NCBI RefSeq assembly: GCF_012844305.1 | Contig: NZ_JABANE010000023.1 | Location: 29,986 to 93,985, forward strand | DNA from: Flammeovirga aprica JL-4 | GTDB taxonomy: Bacteria > Bacteroidota > Bacteroidia > Cytophagales > Flammeovirgaceae | Reading direction: 5' to 3' | DNA length: 64,000 nucleotides | Part shown: positions 37,478-46,442 of the stretch, piece after piece | How the letters are laid out: each line of letters begins with the position of its first letter | Position numbering within the stretch: position 1 is the first letter of the stretch | Position numbers and translations under genes: made by a program | Notes under the pieces: generated by a model | The model's database searches: none | What the model was told of the DNA's origin: nothing | Seen by the model: only the letters and a program-made list of their open reading frames with translations

Positions 37478-39943
37478 TTAACTAATATCACTACTAGGAC
37501 CTTCTATTGGCAGTGATATTGTGAAGGAAGTTCCCTTTCCAACTTCAGAATCGACTTTTATATCTCCTGAATGATCTTGAATAATACCAAAAGAAATAGA
37601 CATACCCAATCCTGTTCCTAATCCAACAGGTTTTGTTGTAAAGAAAGGATCGAAAATTTTACTCACAATTTCTTTATCCATACCCGATCCATCATCAGAG
37701 ATTTTGATAAACACCATTTTCGCATCATACCAAGTCTTGATTGTCAGATTACCTTCACCTTTGATGGCCTGCTCAGCGTTGTTCAGAATATTCATAAACA
37801 CCTGATTGATCTTACTTTCGTTACAAACCACTGGTGGAATATCTGCATATTGTTTATGAACCTGTACTCTATCCTTTAGTTTACTATTCAATAAAGTCAA
37901 TGAAGTATCAATACCTTCTTCAAGGTTAGCTTCCTTAAATTTAGTAGAGTCCATTCTAGCAAACGTCTTCAAATCCATTACAATTTGAGTCGTTCTTGTA
38001 GCCCCTTCTTCAATACCTTTTAATAAGTCACTGATTTCCTGAATCACAAATGACACTTCATAGTCTTCCTCTATTTCATTGACCACTTCTTCAGAAGCGT
38101 GTCTCTTCAATTCTGAGAAAGCTTGAATCAAATCTTCAATATCATCTTTTAAAGGAAGCACATTATTCGCTACAAAATTAATAGGGTTATTAATTTCGTG
38201 GGCAATGCCTGCTGTCAGCTGACCAATAGACGCCAATTTCTCTGAACTGACAAGTTGATCCTGCATCTCTTTCAACTGAGATAATGTATCTTCTGTTTTA
38301 TTTAAAGAGTCCTTTAAAGCACTGTTCTTTGTCTTGATCTCGTCACTCTTATGCTCTAATGCCACGTTTTGTTCACGGATCTCATCATGTGCATAACGGA
38401 GTTTTTCAGACTGTGTTCTAAGTGCTTCGTTTTGTCTTTCAATATGCTTAGTTCTCTTCTCTACCAATAACTCAAGGTGGTTTTTATGCACCTCCAATTG
38501 TTTCTGAGCATCCTTCAGTTCTGTGACATCCACTAAGAAAGAAGTCACCCCAATAATTTCGCCCTGTGTATTTCTAAATGGGTTAAAGAACTGTTCGAAA
38601 TAGTAACCTTTAAAACGGTCTACTACCACAATATCTTCTCCTTTAATACAGCGGTCAAAATATTCGCTTTGAAGTATATTTTTATTGTTTTCTTTAATCT
38701 TATCAAAAATATCCAGCAGGTACATACCATTTTTCAGTTTGATACCTGTCAGCATTTCCGTGATTTTCATGAATTTGTTATTACAACTCAACAATCGCTT
38801 GTCGCGGTCGAGAGTGTACATCATGATATAATCAGAATTATCTAAGATATTTCGAAGCAGTTCATTGGTTTTCTTGTACTCTTCAACTACTATTCTTCTT
38901 TGATTCAATTCGTTCTTCCACTTACTTACCATAAATGTGAGAGAAGAAGTAATAATAACCCAAAGAAGGAAAACCAACGCCATCGTGAAGTTTCTTGATT
39001 GAATAGAACTTCTTAATACCGTTTTTAAAGGTACACGAGTAGTAATTACCCACGGCTCAGTCATTCCTTGAATTTTGATCGGGAACAACATCTCATAGTA
39101 ACTTTGCTCCGTTTCACTGTTTTCTACAATACGTGAAACTTTCTGATCATTTCTTAATGAGGCAAACAAGTAAGCAGGAATACCATCGTTCATTCCAATA
39201 TCTGCTTCATTGACAGAACCAACAATTTGTCCGTTTGGTGCGGCAATGCATACATATCTGTTATCGAAATCTTCACTTTCTTCAATGAATCGCTGGAAGA
39301 ATGACAATCGGATAGAACTACCCACAGCCCCAATAAATTTTCCTTTTTGTGTAAAAAAGGGCTGTACAACGTGTACAACAAACTTATTATCTTCGTCTCT
39401 GTTGGTATATTTTGGAAGCGTTACAAATGATTCTTTTGAATTAAGAATTCTATCTTTAAGGATAAAGTTATCCCAATCTAATTGCGTATGGAGTAATTTA
39501 TTTTTTGCCCTTCCTCTACTGTCCACATATTCTTTATCTATAAAAACAGGGTTGTAAAGCAGTTGATTTTCATTGGCACTGTCAAACAATACCATCCATA
39601 AAGATTCTATATTAGAATAGTTCTGAACCGTATGGTCTAACAAACCTCCTAGCACTTTGTCTCTGTATTCCTTGTCACCTCTGATCACACGCATAGCATT
39701 ACCTATCATGCGCATCTCACCAAGCAAGGTCTGCAACCTTGACTCAATGGATTCACCATAGCGTACCGCTCTTTCTTTTGTCACTTCGAAAGCCAATTTC
39801 TTGGATTGGCTCCCTCCGTTTTCATAAACCTTATAGCCTATGATAAGAAAGCAGAAAGTAGTTAGGGTAATTACCCACCATATGGATCTGGACTGTGAAC
39901 TCAAATTTGGTGAAAGTTTTCCGTTTTTATTAACTGATAACAA
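37478..39943 (-). CDS. Membrane sensor histidine kinase with Cache and PAS domains
   Basis: The 821-residue protein has TM1 (residues ~21-37), a periplasmic dCache-like sensor (~45-310), TM2 (~321-342), a PAS domain (~360-480, with FFNPFRNTQGEIIGVTSFLVD), a coiled coil (~480-570) and the kinase core. The H-box is LASIGQLTAGIAHEINNPI and the ATP-binding domain has NAEQAIKGEG, DDGSGM and FDPFFTTKPVGLGTGLGMS. The start is a TTG at 39943: an in-frame TGA lies four codons upstream and the next ATG is beyond TM1. No response regulator is adjacent, so it is an orphan kinase. Ligand unknown. Confidence 0.88.
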   Translation of the reverse strand: MLSVNKNGKLSPNLSSQSRSIWWVITLTTFCFLIIGYKVYENGGSQSKKLAFEVTKERAVRYGESIESRLQTLLGEMRMIGNAMRVIRGDKEYRDKVLGGLLDHTVQNYSNIESLWMVLFDSANENQLLYNPVFIDKEYVDSRGRAKNKLLHTQLDWDNFILKDRILNSKESFVTLPKYTNRDEDNKFVVHVVQPFFTQKGKFIGAVGSSIRLSFFQRFIEESEDFDNRYVCIAAPNGQIVGSVNEADIGMNDGIPAYLFASLRNDQKVSRIVENSETEQSYYEMLFPIKIQGMTEPWVITTRVPLKTVLRSSIQSRNFTMALVFLLWVIITSSLTFMVSKWKNELNQRRIVVEEYKKTNELLRNILDNSDYIMMYTLDRDKRLLSCNNKFMKITEMLTGIKLKNGMYLLDIFDKIKENNKNILQSEYFDRCIKGEDIVVVDRFKGYYFEQFFNPFRNTQGEIIGVTSFLVDVTELKDAQKQLEVHKNHLELLVEKRTKHIERQNEALRTQSEKLRYAHDEIREQNVALEHKSDEIKTKNSALKDSLNKTEDTLSQLKEMQDQLVSSEKLASIGQLTAGIAHEINNPINFVANNVLPLKDDIEDLIQAFSELKRHASEEVVNEIEEDYEVSFVIQEISDLLKGIEEGATRTTQIVMDLKTFARMDSTKFKEANLEEGIDTSLTLLNSKLKDRVQVHKQYADIPPVVCNESKINQVFMNILNNAEQAIKGEGNLTIKTWYDAKMVFIKISDDGSGMDKEIVSKIFDPFFTTKPVGLGTGLGMSISFGIIQDHSGDIKVDSEVGKGTSFTISLPIEGPSSDIS

Positions 39944-40193
39944 GTGGTCGTTTTGTCAAACACACAAAGTTACTTAGCAAATATTCAATTACATATATTG
40001 TTAAGTTTTTTTAGAGAATAAATTTATTCGCATAATAATGTTAATAAAAAAATGTATCGAAACGGGTTGAAATAAATTGTTAACAAAAACAATCAATTGA
40101 AGGTAGTTTGAATGAATAAAAAGGTTGTAAATTAGAAAGCAATCGAAGGATAATTTCTATAAATATCACCTATCCGTGATTTAAAAAGTAAGT

Positions 40194-42191
40194 ATGAAAA
40201 AAGATTCGAAACTATTAAAAATTCTTGAATATCTTGAAGCCAATGAAGGCAAAGAGACAAGAGATTATTATGTTCCGTCTTTATGGATGGGACAAGAGCA
40301 GGGAGCTTCTCACCCTGTAAAAACTAACCCGTTTACGTTCTTTAAAAATGCAATCAAGGAGATCACTGCTCCTACTGACGCATCTGTAAATTATAACCGT
40401 TCTCTTTCTACATTAAGAAGTCAAATACATGGTTATGGAGGAGACTGGACCTATCAGTCGGCTTTCTATAACATCTTCCCAAGATTAACTACTGCTTATG
40501 ACCATGACAATGATGGGCACGTAGGTTCTAGTCATCGTATGGACATCACTAGCAGTGATAATGGCTTTAGAGAAACAGGTACTTTATTAAAATGTATTGC
40601 CATCCTGAAATACATCAAAGATTTAGGATGTGATACTGTGTATATGTTGCCGATCACAAGTATCGGTGAGGATGGTAACAGAGGTGATTTAGGTTCTCCT
40701 TATGCCATCAAAGATCAGTACAAGCTGGATGAAAATTTAGCAGACCCGTTGATTCCATTCTCAGTTGAGGAGCAGTTTGAAGCTTTTGTGGAAGCGGCTC
40801 ACATGATGGGAATGAGAGTAATTATGGAGTTTGTATTAAGAACTTCTTCATTAGGCGGTGACTGGGTGAAAACAAACCCAGAATGGTTCTACTGGATCGA
40901 CCGTCATAGAGCACATGAATACCAAAGCCCGGAATTCCCTGCCAATGAATTAGCAGAGATCTTACAGATTCCAAAAGGTGGCGGATTCCACTTCGCTCCT
41001 AACAACGAGTACAGATCATTATTCAAGAAACCTCCTACACCAGAACAAATCAAGGTGGAAGACGGCAAATATGTCGCTTACACTGACGAGGGTGAATTAA
41101 TCATTCCTGGTGCATTTGCGGACTGGCCGCCAGACGATATCCAACCAGCTTGGTCAGATGTAACGTATTTGCGTATGTACGACTTCCCTTATGATCATTA
41201 TCCAAATGATTATAACTACATCGCTTATGATACTATCCGTTACTACAACCCTGAGCTGGCTCAACCGCCACATGTCAACAGACCGCTTTGGGATAAGATT
41301 GCCGGTGTGATTCCTCACTATCAGTCTTTCGGTATTGATGGTGTGATGATTGACATGGGACACGCACTTCCAAAACCATTAATGGAAGAAATCATTCATG
41401 TCGCACGTCAGAATGACCCTGATTTTGCTTTCTGTGAGGAAAACTTCGATGTTACTCAAGAAAGTAGAGAAGCAGGTTTCAATGCTGTATTAGGCCACGA
41501 ATGGAGAGTCACTTCAAGAGAAAAGAGAGCAGGTATCCAAAGAATTGTTCAAGATTCTAGCGAGCGTCTGGCTTTACCTTATTACGGTACTCCTGAAACA
41601 CACAACACTCCTCGTGCGATGATGAGAGGCGGTGAACCACACTGTAGAGTCACGTATGTATTGAACAAATTCCTGCCTAACTCTATTCCATTTATTCATC
41701 AAGGTTTTGAATTACTGGAAGAGTGGCCTGTCAATACTGGTTTGAACTTCTTGCAGTCTGAAACAGATTATTACAGCCAGCAAAGATTACCATTGTTCTT
41801 TAAGTCTGCTTTAAGATGGAATAATGATCACAACCTTATTGGCTACATCAAATACATTAACAGTATTTATAATCACTTCGACTGGTTATTGAATAATGTG
41901 CATTTGAGAGGTAATGAGAAGTCCATGAAGCTTCACTACCCTGAAACTGCATATGAAAGTGTAATTGGTTTTGAGCGTTTTGATCCTTGGCATCCAGAAC
42001 ATAGTATTCTAGTTGTTGCTAATACGGATTACCAAAACAGCCAGGACTTCTACATCAATGTTCCAGGTACTAACAATGGTAAGTATTGGGATTTTGTAGA
42101 AAAGAAAGACTACGAATTTGTAGACAACTGGCTTTCTGCTACACTTCAACCAGGACAGTGTTTAATCATTGAACTAAAGAAGTTGGTTTAA
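40194..42191 (+). CDS. GH13-family alpha-glucan-active protein, GlgE-like, atypical
   Basis: The 665-residue protein is a TIM-barrel GH13 enzyme. Residues 85-225 match the GlgE-type start: FYNIFPRL, ILKYIKDLGCDTVYMLPITSIG, GSPYAIKDQY and the HPEW-like KTNPEWFYWIDR. The candidate nucleophile is D387 in IDGVMIDMGHALPKP and the acid/base E415 in FAFCEENFDV. The third region reads GTPETHNTPRAM (residues 466-475). There GlgE has NTPD, so the third carboxylate is replaced by Arg in a by-eye alignment. The N-terminal GlgE domain is missing. It is a lone gene with its own terminator. Activity cannot be assigned. Confidence 0.75.
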   Translation: MKKDSKLLKILEYLEANEGKETRDYYVPSLWMGQEQGASHPVKTNPFTFFKNAIKEITAPTDASVNYNRSLSTLRSQIHGYGGDWTYQSAFYNIFPRLTTAYDHDNDGHVGSSHRMDITSSDNGFRETGTLLKCIAILKYIKDLGCDTVYMLPITSIGEDGNRGDLGSPYAIKDQYKLDENLADPLIPFSVEEQFEAFVEAAHMMGMRVIMEFVLRTSSLGGDWVKTNPEWFYWIDRHRAHEYQSPEFPANELAEILQIPKGGGFHFAPNNEYRSLFKKPPTPEQIKVEDGKYVAYTDEGELIIPGAFADWPPDDIQPAWSDVTYLRMYDFPYDHYPNDYNYIAYDTIRYYNPELAQPPHVNRPLWDKIAGVIPHYQSFGIDGVMIDMGHALPKPLMEEIIHVARQNDPDFAFCEENFDVTQESREAGFNAVLGHEWRVTSREKRAGIQRIVQDSSERLALPYYGTPETHNTPRAMMRGGEPHCRVTYVLNKFLPNSIPFIHQGFELLEEWPVNTGLNFLQSETDYYSQQRLPLFFKSALRWNNDHNLIGYIKYINSIYNHFDWLLNNVHLRGNEKSMKLHYPETAYESVIGFERFDPWHPEHSILVVANTDYQNSQDFYINVPGTNNGKYWDFVEKKDYEFVDNWLSATLQPGQCLIIELKKLV

Positions 42192-42215
42192 TCACTAACT
42201 TTTATAAATATACTT

Positions 42216-42244
42216 AAGGCTACTGATAATCAGTAGCCTTTTTT
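42216..42244 (+). terminator. Terminator after the GH13 gene
   Basis: An 11-bp perfect stem, AAGGCTACTGA with its complement (42216-42226 with 42230-42240), closes a 3-nt loop and is followed by a T-run. Confidence 0.85.
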
Positions 42245-42346
42245 GGTTTTATACGTACAAACTACGATTTACTAATGTTCACACTGTAATTCTCATACGT
42301 TAGTATTTAAACATTAAATTTACTTCTTAATCAAACAAACAGGAAA

Positions 42347-42952
42347 ATGAAAGTAACAAGTTATGTTGTTGGCTTATTAGTATTGTTTTTTGCAAATCAA
42401 TCTTTCGCGCAATCGCATTTCGATTCAGAAGCAAATGAATCAAATCACATCTCATCTAAAGCAACTACTCACCACCACGAAGAAGAAGACTTCAAAAGGC
42501 ATAAGTTATCCATTTATATGGGATACACTTATATTCCTCAGGCCATCCCTTCACATGAAGGACTGTTAGTTCCCACTTTCGGGCTAGACTATGTTTACCA
42601 ATTCTCTGAAAAATGGTCCGTGGGCCTAATCAACGATATTGAGATTGCTCAATATATGGTAGAAGTTAAAAACAGTGGGGGCGAACATGGACACATAGAA
42701 ACACTGGATAGAGAATACGCTTATGTAGGTTCTCTAGTAGTTTTCTATTCACCTTGGGAAAGCTGGAAAATCGGCATTGGACCAGGTATTGAAATTGAAA
42801 AAAACAAAAACCTTTTTGTTGGGAAATTTATCCTTGAGAAGGAATTCAAATTACATGATGGTTGGGAACTTTCTCCCAATTTCCAGTATGACATGAAAGA
42901 AAAGTTATACGACACTTGGACTTTTGGTGTTTCTATCGGAAAAAGGTTTTAA
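42347..42952 (+). CDS. Predicted outer-membrane beta-barrel protein with His-rich N-terminus
   Basis: The 201-residue protein has a signal peptide (residues 1-21, ending SFAQ). A His/Glu cluster (THHHEEEDFKRHK) follows, then alternating amphipathic strands ending in the aromatic pattern TFGVSIGKRF. That C-terminal F is typical of outer-membrane barrels. A second small His pair lies in GGEHGHIE. The His clusters could bind metal (inference). I do not recognise a named family. The next gene, also a predicted exported barrel, starts 63 bp later on the same strand. Confidence 0.6.
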   Translation: MKVTSYVVGLLVLFFANQSFAQSHFDSEANESNHISSKATTHHHEEEDFKRHKLSIYMGYTYIPQAIPSHEGLLVPTFGLDYVYQFSEKWSVGLINDIEIAQYMVEVKNSGGEHGHIETLDREYAYVGSLVVFYSPWESWKIGIGPGIEIEKNKNLFVGKFILEKEFKLHDGWELSPNFQYDMKEKLYDTWTFGVSIGKRF

Positions 42953-43015
42953 GAAAAGAAGAATCTTAATGAAAAAGTTGCTAGTTTTGTTAAACAATAC
43001 TAACAACTTTTTTTT

Positions 43016-43717
43016 ATGAAACAATTAAATAAAGGACTACTTATAATTGTCTTTTCAATTCTTTCTTTTACCTCGAATACTCTTAATGCTCAAGACGTAA
43101 CTGACAACAGATTGTGGCTTCATTACTTCAACAGTGTAAGTCTGTCTGACAAATGGGCAGTAGATACTGACGCGGCTTACATGTTCATGCTTGACAAGCC
43201 TGTCGACAGGTTTCAGATACGTTCGGGTTTAAAAAGAAAGATCAACAAAAATTTATCAATCAGAATCGGAGCAGGATATTTTTATGTATTTGGAGAGGAG
43301 TCTTCAATTTTACATGAAATAAGACCAATGCAGGATTTTATTGGTACCCACTTGCTTACCTCAGATAAGTCATTATTTATCAAACAAAGGGTGCGTTTTG
43401 AACAGCAAATTTACAGTGCAAAACTAAATGAGACAGAGGTAAGTGATATCGATTTTAGAATGAGATATTCAATCATTCTTAGAAAGAGAATAGAGAAATG
43501 GATTTTCGGTGTTGGTACTGAAGCCTTTATCAATCTTGAAGATAAAGAAGAGAGTCCATTCTTCAATAAAAACCGTACGATTGCTTTAGTTAATAGAAGT
43601 GTAAGCAGTCATGTGAGCCTGGAAGCTCAGTACATCAGGGAAGATTCTTTCAAGAAAGGGGAAGGATCTGATCACTATGCCAATTTACTAAGAATTGCAG
43701 TAAGGCATAAAATTTAA
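43016..43717 (+). CDS. DUF2490-like exported outer-membrane protein
   Basis: The 233-residue protein starts with a signal peptide (residues 1-25, ending LNAQ). The rest has the DUF2490 look: RLWLHYFNSVSLSDKWAVDTDAA near the N-terminus, repeated amphipathic strands with RIGAGYFYVF and KQRVRFEQQIY, and a barrel end RIAVRHKI. DUF2490 proteins are thought to be outer-membrane barrels of unknown role. It follows the His-rich barrel gene and is probably in the same transcript, ending at the terminator 43731-43766. Confidence 0.68.
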   Translation: MKQLNKGLLIIVFSILSFTSNTLNAQDVTDNRLWLHYFNSVSLSDKWAVDTDAAYMFMLDKPVDRFQIRSGLKRKINKNLSIRIGAGYFYVFGEESSILHEIRPMQDFIGTHLLTSDKSLFIKQRVRFEQQIYSAKLNETEVSDIDFRMRYSIILRKRIEKWIFGVGTEAFINLEDKEESPFFNKNRTIALVNRSVSSHVSLEAQYIREDSFKKGEGSDHYANLLRIAVRHKI

Positions 43718-43728
43718 AAAGTAATTCA

Positions 43729-43766
43729 AAAAATAAGCCCAGAAACTTAATTCTGGGCTTATTTTT
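43729..43766. terminator. Bidirectional terminator between convergent genes
   Basis: A perfect 14-bp stem (43731-43744 with 43751-43764) closes a 6-nt loop, with A-run and T-run flanks. It can serve both the DUF2490-like gene (+) and the ArsC-like gene (-). Confidence 0.85.
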
Positions 43767-44158
43767 TACACAAGGACTTGTTCCTCCTCCTCATGGGACT
43801 GTGATAAGTCCTCCAAACTGGGATCAATAAATATATCATTTTCTAAGATCACAATAGGGGTTTTAAGTAAAGAAGGAAAATCTCGTAAAGTACGAATAAG
43901 TACAAATGGACTCATTTCGTGTAAATCTTCTGCGAAGCATCTGTACCAAGGTGAATTGGTGTTGATCAATGCTCTTGTTGGTTTTAGATTTATGTTCTCC
44001 ATGATATGGATCAAATGACCTTCTGAGACTGGACATACATTGATCTCGATTTCGCGGATCAAATGGTTTTTCCTTCTCAAATCGTTGATGAAGAACTGTT
44101 GGTTTGGGGCATTGCTATCATAGATAACAATTGGATGGTTGAGCTTTAAATGTGACAT
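43766..44158 (-). CDS. ArsC/Spx-fold protein lacking the catalytic cysteine
   Basis: The 130-residue protein resembles the arsenate reductase (ArsC)/Spx family in its second half: ENINLKPTRALINTNSPWY, then LIRTLRDFPSLLKTPIVILEND, which mirrors the NPxLLxRPIV region of ArsC. At the N-terminus the usual Y-x-N-P-x-C-S-K active site reads IVIYDSNAPNQQFF, with no Cys. The remaining Cys residues are at other places. It is therefore unlikely to be a redox arsenate reductase. A Spx-like binding role or a decayed enzyme is possible. The C-terminal ~20 residues are acidic. Confidence 0.6.
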   Translation of the reverse strand: MSHLKLNHPIVIYDSNAPNQQFFINDLRRKNHLIREIEINVCPVSEGHLIHIMENINLKPTRALINTNSPWYRCFAEDLHEMSPFVLIRTLRDFPSLLKTPIVILENDIFIDPSLEDLSQSHEEEEQVLV

Positions 44159-44427
44159 GGTGATGGGTTGTTATTGGACTTTGTTTTTCTTTCATTCAAA
44201 AGTTAGTAAAAATCCATTTATTTATTAACATACATTAATCATCCAGATTTACTGACATTCATCATCTTCAATTGGTGTATTGATTGTGAAAAATAGTTTT
44301 GAGTAATTTTGGTTTACATGATGCATCATGATAAAAATAAAGTTGTTTTTACCTTGTTGCTTAGTAAGTCAGTTCTGGATCAATTATATTCATCAAATTA
44401 ATAAAAAAATACAACCTTTTCAAGTAT

Positions 44428-45330
44428 ATGAAATCACACTTCCGCCTGCATGTTTTTTATGAAGTTGTTCAACGACAGAGTTTTACTAAAGCCGCAGAAG
44501 CATTGCAAATCTCTCAGCCGGCTGTGACAAAGCATGTAAGAGCATTGGAAGAAGAATATAAAGTTCCATTGCTGGAAAGAAAAGGTGTTATCATTCATAT
44601 TACTCCAGCGGGAGAGGTACTTAAAAGCTATTGTGAAAAGATTTTTGGTTTAGAACGTCAGTTGAAATTTGAGATTGATGCCATTCGTGAAAATCAAGGA
44701 GGAACGATTCGTATAGGTGCAAGTACTACAATTGCGCATTATATTATCCCAAAAGTGATTGCTTCTTTTCAGCAGAAAGTAAAGGATGTCAACATAGAAA
44801 TTAAAAGCGGCAATACTGAAGCCATTGAAAACTGGCTGATTGATGATGTGATTGATTTAGGAATGATTGAAGGCTCTCCGCATAGAGGCGGATTAAAATA
44901 CATTCCTTTTCTGAAAGACGAGCTAGTCGTTGTCTGCTCTACAAAATTTCACAGAGGACATAAAAGTTCATTGACCATCAAGGAATTTTTGAAAAAACCA
45001 TTTGTGATCAGGGAACAAGGCAGCGGTACCCGTAAAATCATCAAGGATGCTCTTGAAAGTAAAAACCTGCATGAAGATGACCTTACAATAGCCATGCAGC
45101 TGGACTCCACTGAAAGTATTAAAAGATATATTGAAGCTTCGCCTAATTACGCACTCTTATCTATTTATTCCATTTTGGAGGAGCTGAATAGAGATCAGCT
45201 ACAAATTATAGACATCGAGGACTTTGAAATTGACCGAGACCTTCATTTTGTAATAAAGGAAGGTGGTTCAATAGGCCTAGGTACTACTTTTATGGATTAC
45301 GCCTTACTTCATTATAACAAAAAGTTATAA
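44428..45330 (+). CDS. LysR-family transcriptional regulator (YeiE-like)
   Basis: The 300-residue protein has an N-terminal winged HTH, FYEVVQRQSFTKAAEALQIS followed by QPAVTKHVRALEEEYKVPLL, and a C-terminal periplasmic-binding-fold effector domain (from about IRIGASTTIAHYIIPKVI). It lies 66 bp upstream of the YeiH-like exporter gene on the same strand. LysR-YeiH pairs are common and the LysR member (YeiE/CysB-like) usually controls the exporter, which supports the call by context. The effector is unknown here. Confidence 0.87.
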   Translation: MKSHFRLHVFYEVVQRQSFTKAAEALQISQPAVTKHVRALEEEYKVPLLERKGVIIHITPAGEVLKSYCEKIFGLERQLKFEIDAIRENQGGTIRIGASTTIAHYIIPKVIASFQQKVKDVNIEIKSGNTEAIENWLIDDVIDLGMIEGSPHRGGLKYIPFLKDELVVVCSTKFHRGHKSSLTIKEFLKKPFVIREQGSGTRKIIKDALESKNLHEDDLTIAMQLDSTESIKRYIEASPNYALLSIYSILEELNRDQLQIIDIEDFEIDRDLHFVIKEGGSIGLGTTFMDYALLHYNKKL

Positions 45331-45396
45331 CACATTCATTTTCTTCATTCATTTTGAGGTCAATACTTATGACATTTGTATTGTTATCAAAAGAAT

Positions 45397-46335
45397 ATGA
45401 AAATGAAAAGTCCTAATCAAAGTAACAAAATTGTATATATCGTTTTAGCCTTATTGACTTTAACCCCATGGGTAACTCCAGCCATGTCATTATTTGCCGG
45501 AATTATCTTCGCTTTATTATTCAAAATACCTAACCCAACTCTCAATAAAAATTTAAGTAATAATTTAATGAAATGGTCTGTCGTTTTCCTTGGCTTTGGC
45601 TTGAATGCCGTAGATGCCATGAAAACAGGGAGCGAAGGATCATTAATCACTTTCAGTAGTATTGCTCTTACATTAACGTTTGGTGCTTATATCGGTAAAA
45701 AGCTAGGTTTGGATAAAACCATTTACCGTTTGATTGCATCAGGAACAGCTATCTGTGGTGGTAGTGCTATTGCTGCTATGGCTCCTGCATTAAAAGCCGA
45801 TCAACATCAGATTTCAGTAGCCATGGCCACTGTCTTTATTTTGAATGCCGTGGCATTAGTAGCTTTCCCTGTTATAGGCGAGTACTTCCATCTTTCTCAA
45901 ACACAGTTTGGATGGTGGGCAGCACTAGCTATTCACGATACAAGTGCTGTAGTTGGTGCGGCCGCTAAATACGGTGAAGAGGCTTTACAGATTGCAACAA
46001 CAGTAAAACTGACGAGAGCATTATGGATTGTGCCTATCTCATTGATTGCAGCATTCTCTCAGAAAGGAAAAATGAGTTTAAAAACAATGCCTGTTTTTAT
46101 CTTAGGTTTCATCGTAGCGATGTTGATCAACTCTTATGTGCCAGGCGCACAGGCTTTTGCTCCATTATGTAAATTTATTGCTCACAAAGGTCTTTCACTT
46201 GCATTATTTACAGTAGGCTGTACTATGGATGTGTCAAGTGTAAAACACGTGGGAACAAGACCAATGTACCAAGGTATTGCACTTTGGGTAATCGTTTCTT
46301 CAATATCATTATACGCTGTAATTCATCTCTTTTAA
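45397..46335 (+). CDS. YeiH-family (UPF0324) putative sulfate exporter
   Basis: The frame extends to a TTG at 45376, but the ATG at 45397 gives the expected short N-terminus (MKMKSPNQ), for 312 residues. About ten hydrophobic helices are present. Family motifs include GLNAVDAMKTG, ASGTAICGGSAIAA, IHDTSAVVGAA and VKLTRALWIVP. YeiH members are proposed, not proven, to export sulfur oxyanions. It follows the LysR gene and ends at a terminator (46355-46390). Confidence 0.85.
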   Translation: MKMKSPNQSNKIVYIVLALLTLTPWVTPAMSLFAGIIFALLFKIPNPTLNKNLSNNLMKWSVVFLGFGLNAVDAMKTGSEGSLITFSSIALTLTFGAYIGKKLGLDKTIYRLIASGTAICGGSAIAAMAPALKADQHQISVAMATVFILNAVALVAFPVIGEYFHLSQTQFGWWAALAIHDTSAVVGAAAKYGEEALQIATTVKLTRALWIVPISLIAAFSQKGKMSLKTMPVFILGFIVAMLINSYVPGAQAFAPLCKFIAHKGLSLALFTVGCTMDVSSVKHVGTRPMYQGIALWVIVSSISLYAVIHLF

Positions 46336-46354
46336 AGAGAATTAGCCCAATATC

Positions 46355-46390
46355 AAATCCCTGCAATAGTCTTATTGTCAGGGATTTTCT
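46355..46390 (+). terminator. Terminator after the YeiH-like gene
   Basis: Stem 46355-46363 with 46379-46387, extended inwards by a further 5 bp after one bulge, followed by TTTCTTAT. It sits about 20 bp after the stop codon. Confidence 0.6.
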
Positions 46391-46442
46391 TATATTTAAG
46401 CAGTTGTACAATTAAAACTATAGCCCAACCCATTCTTCTTCA

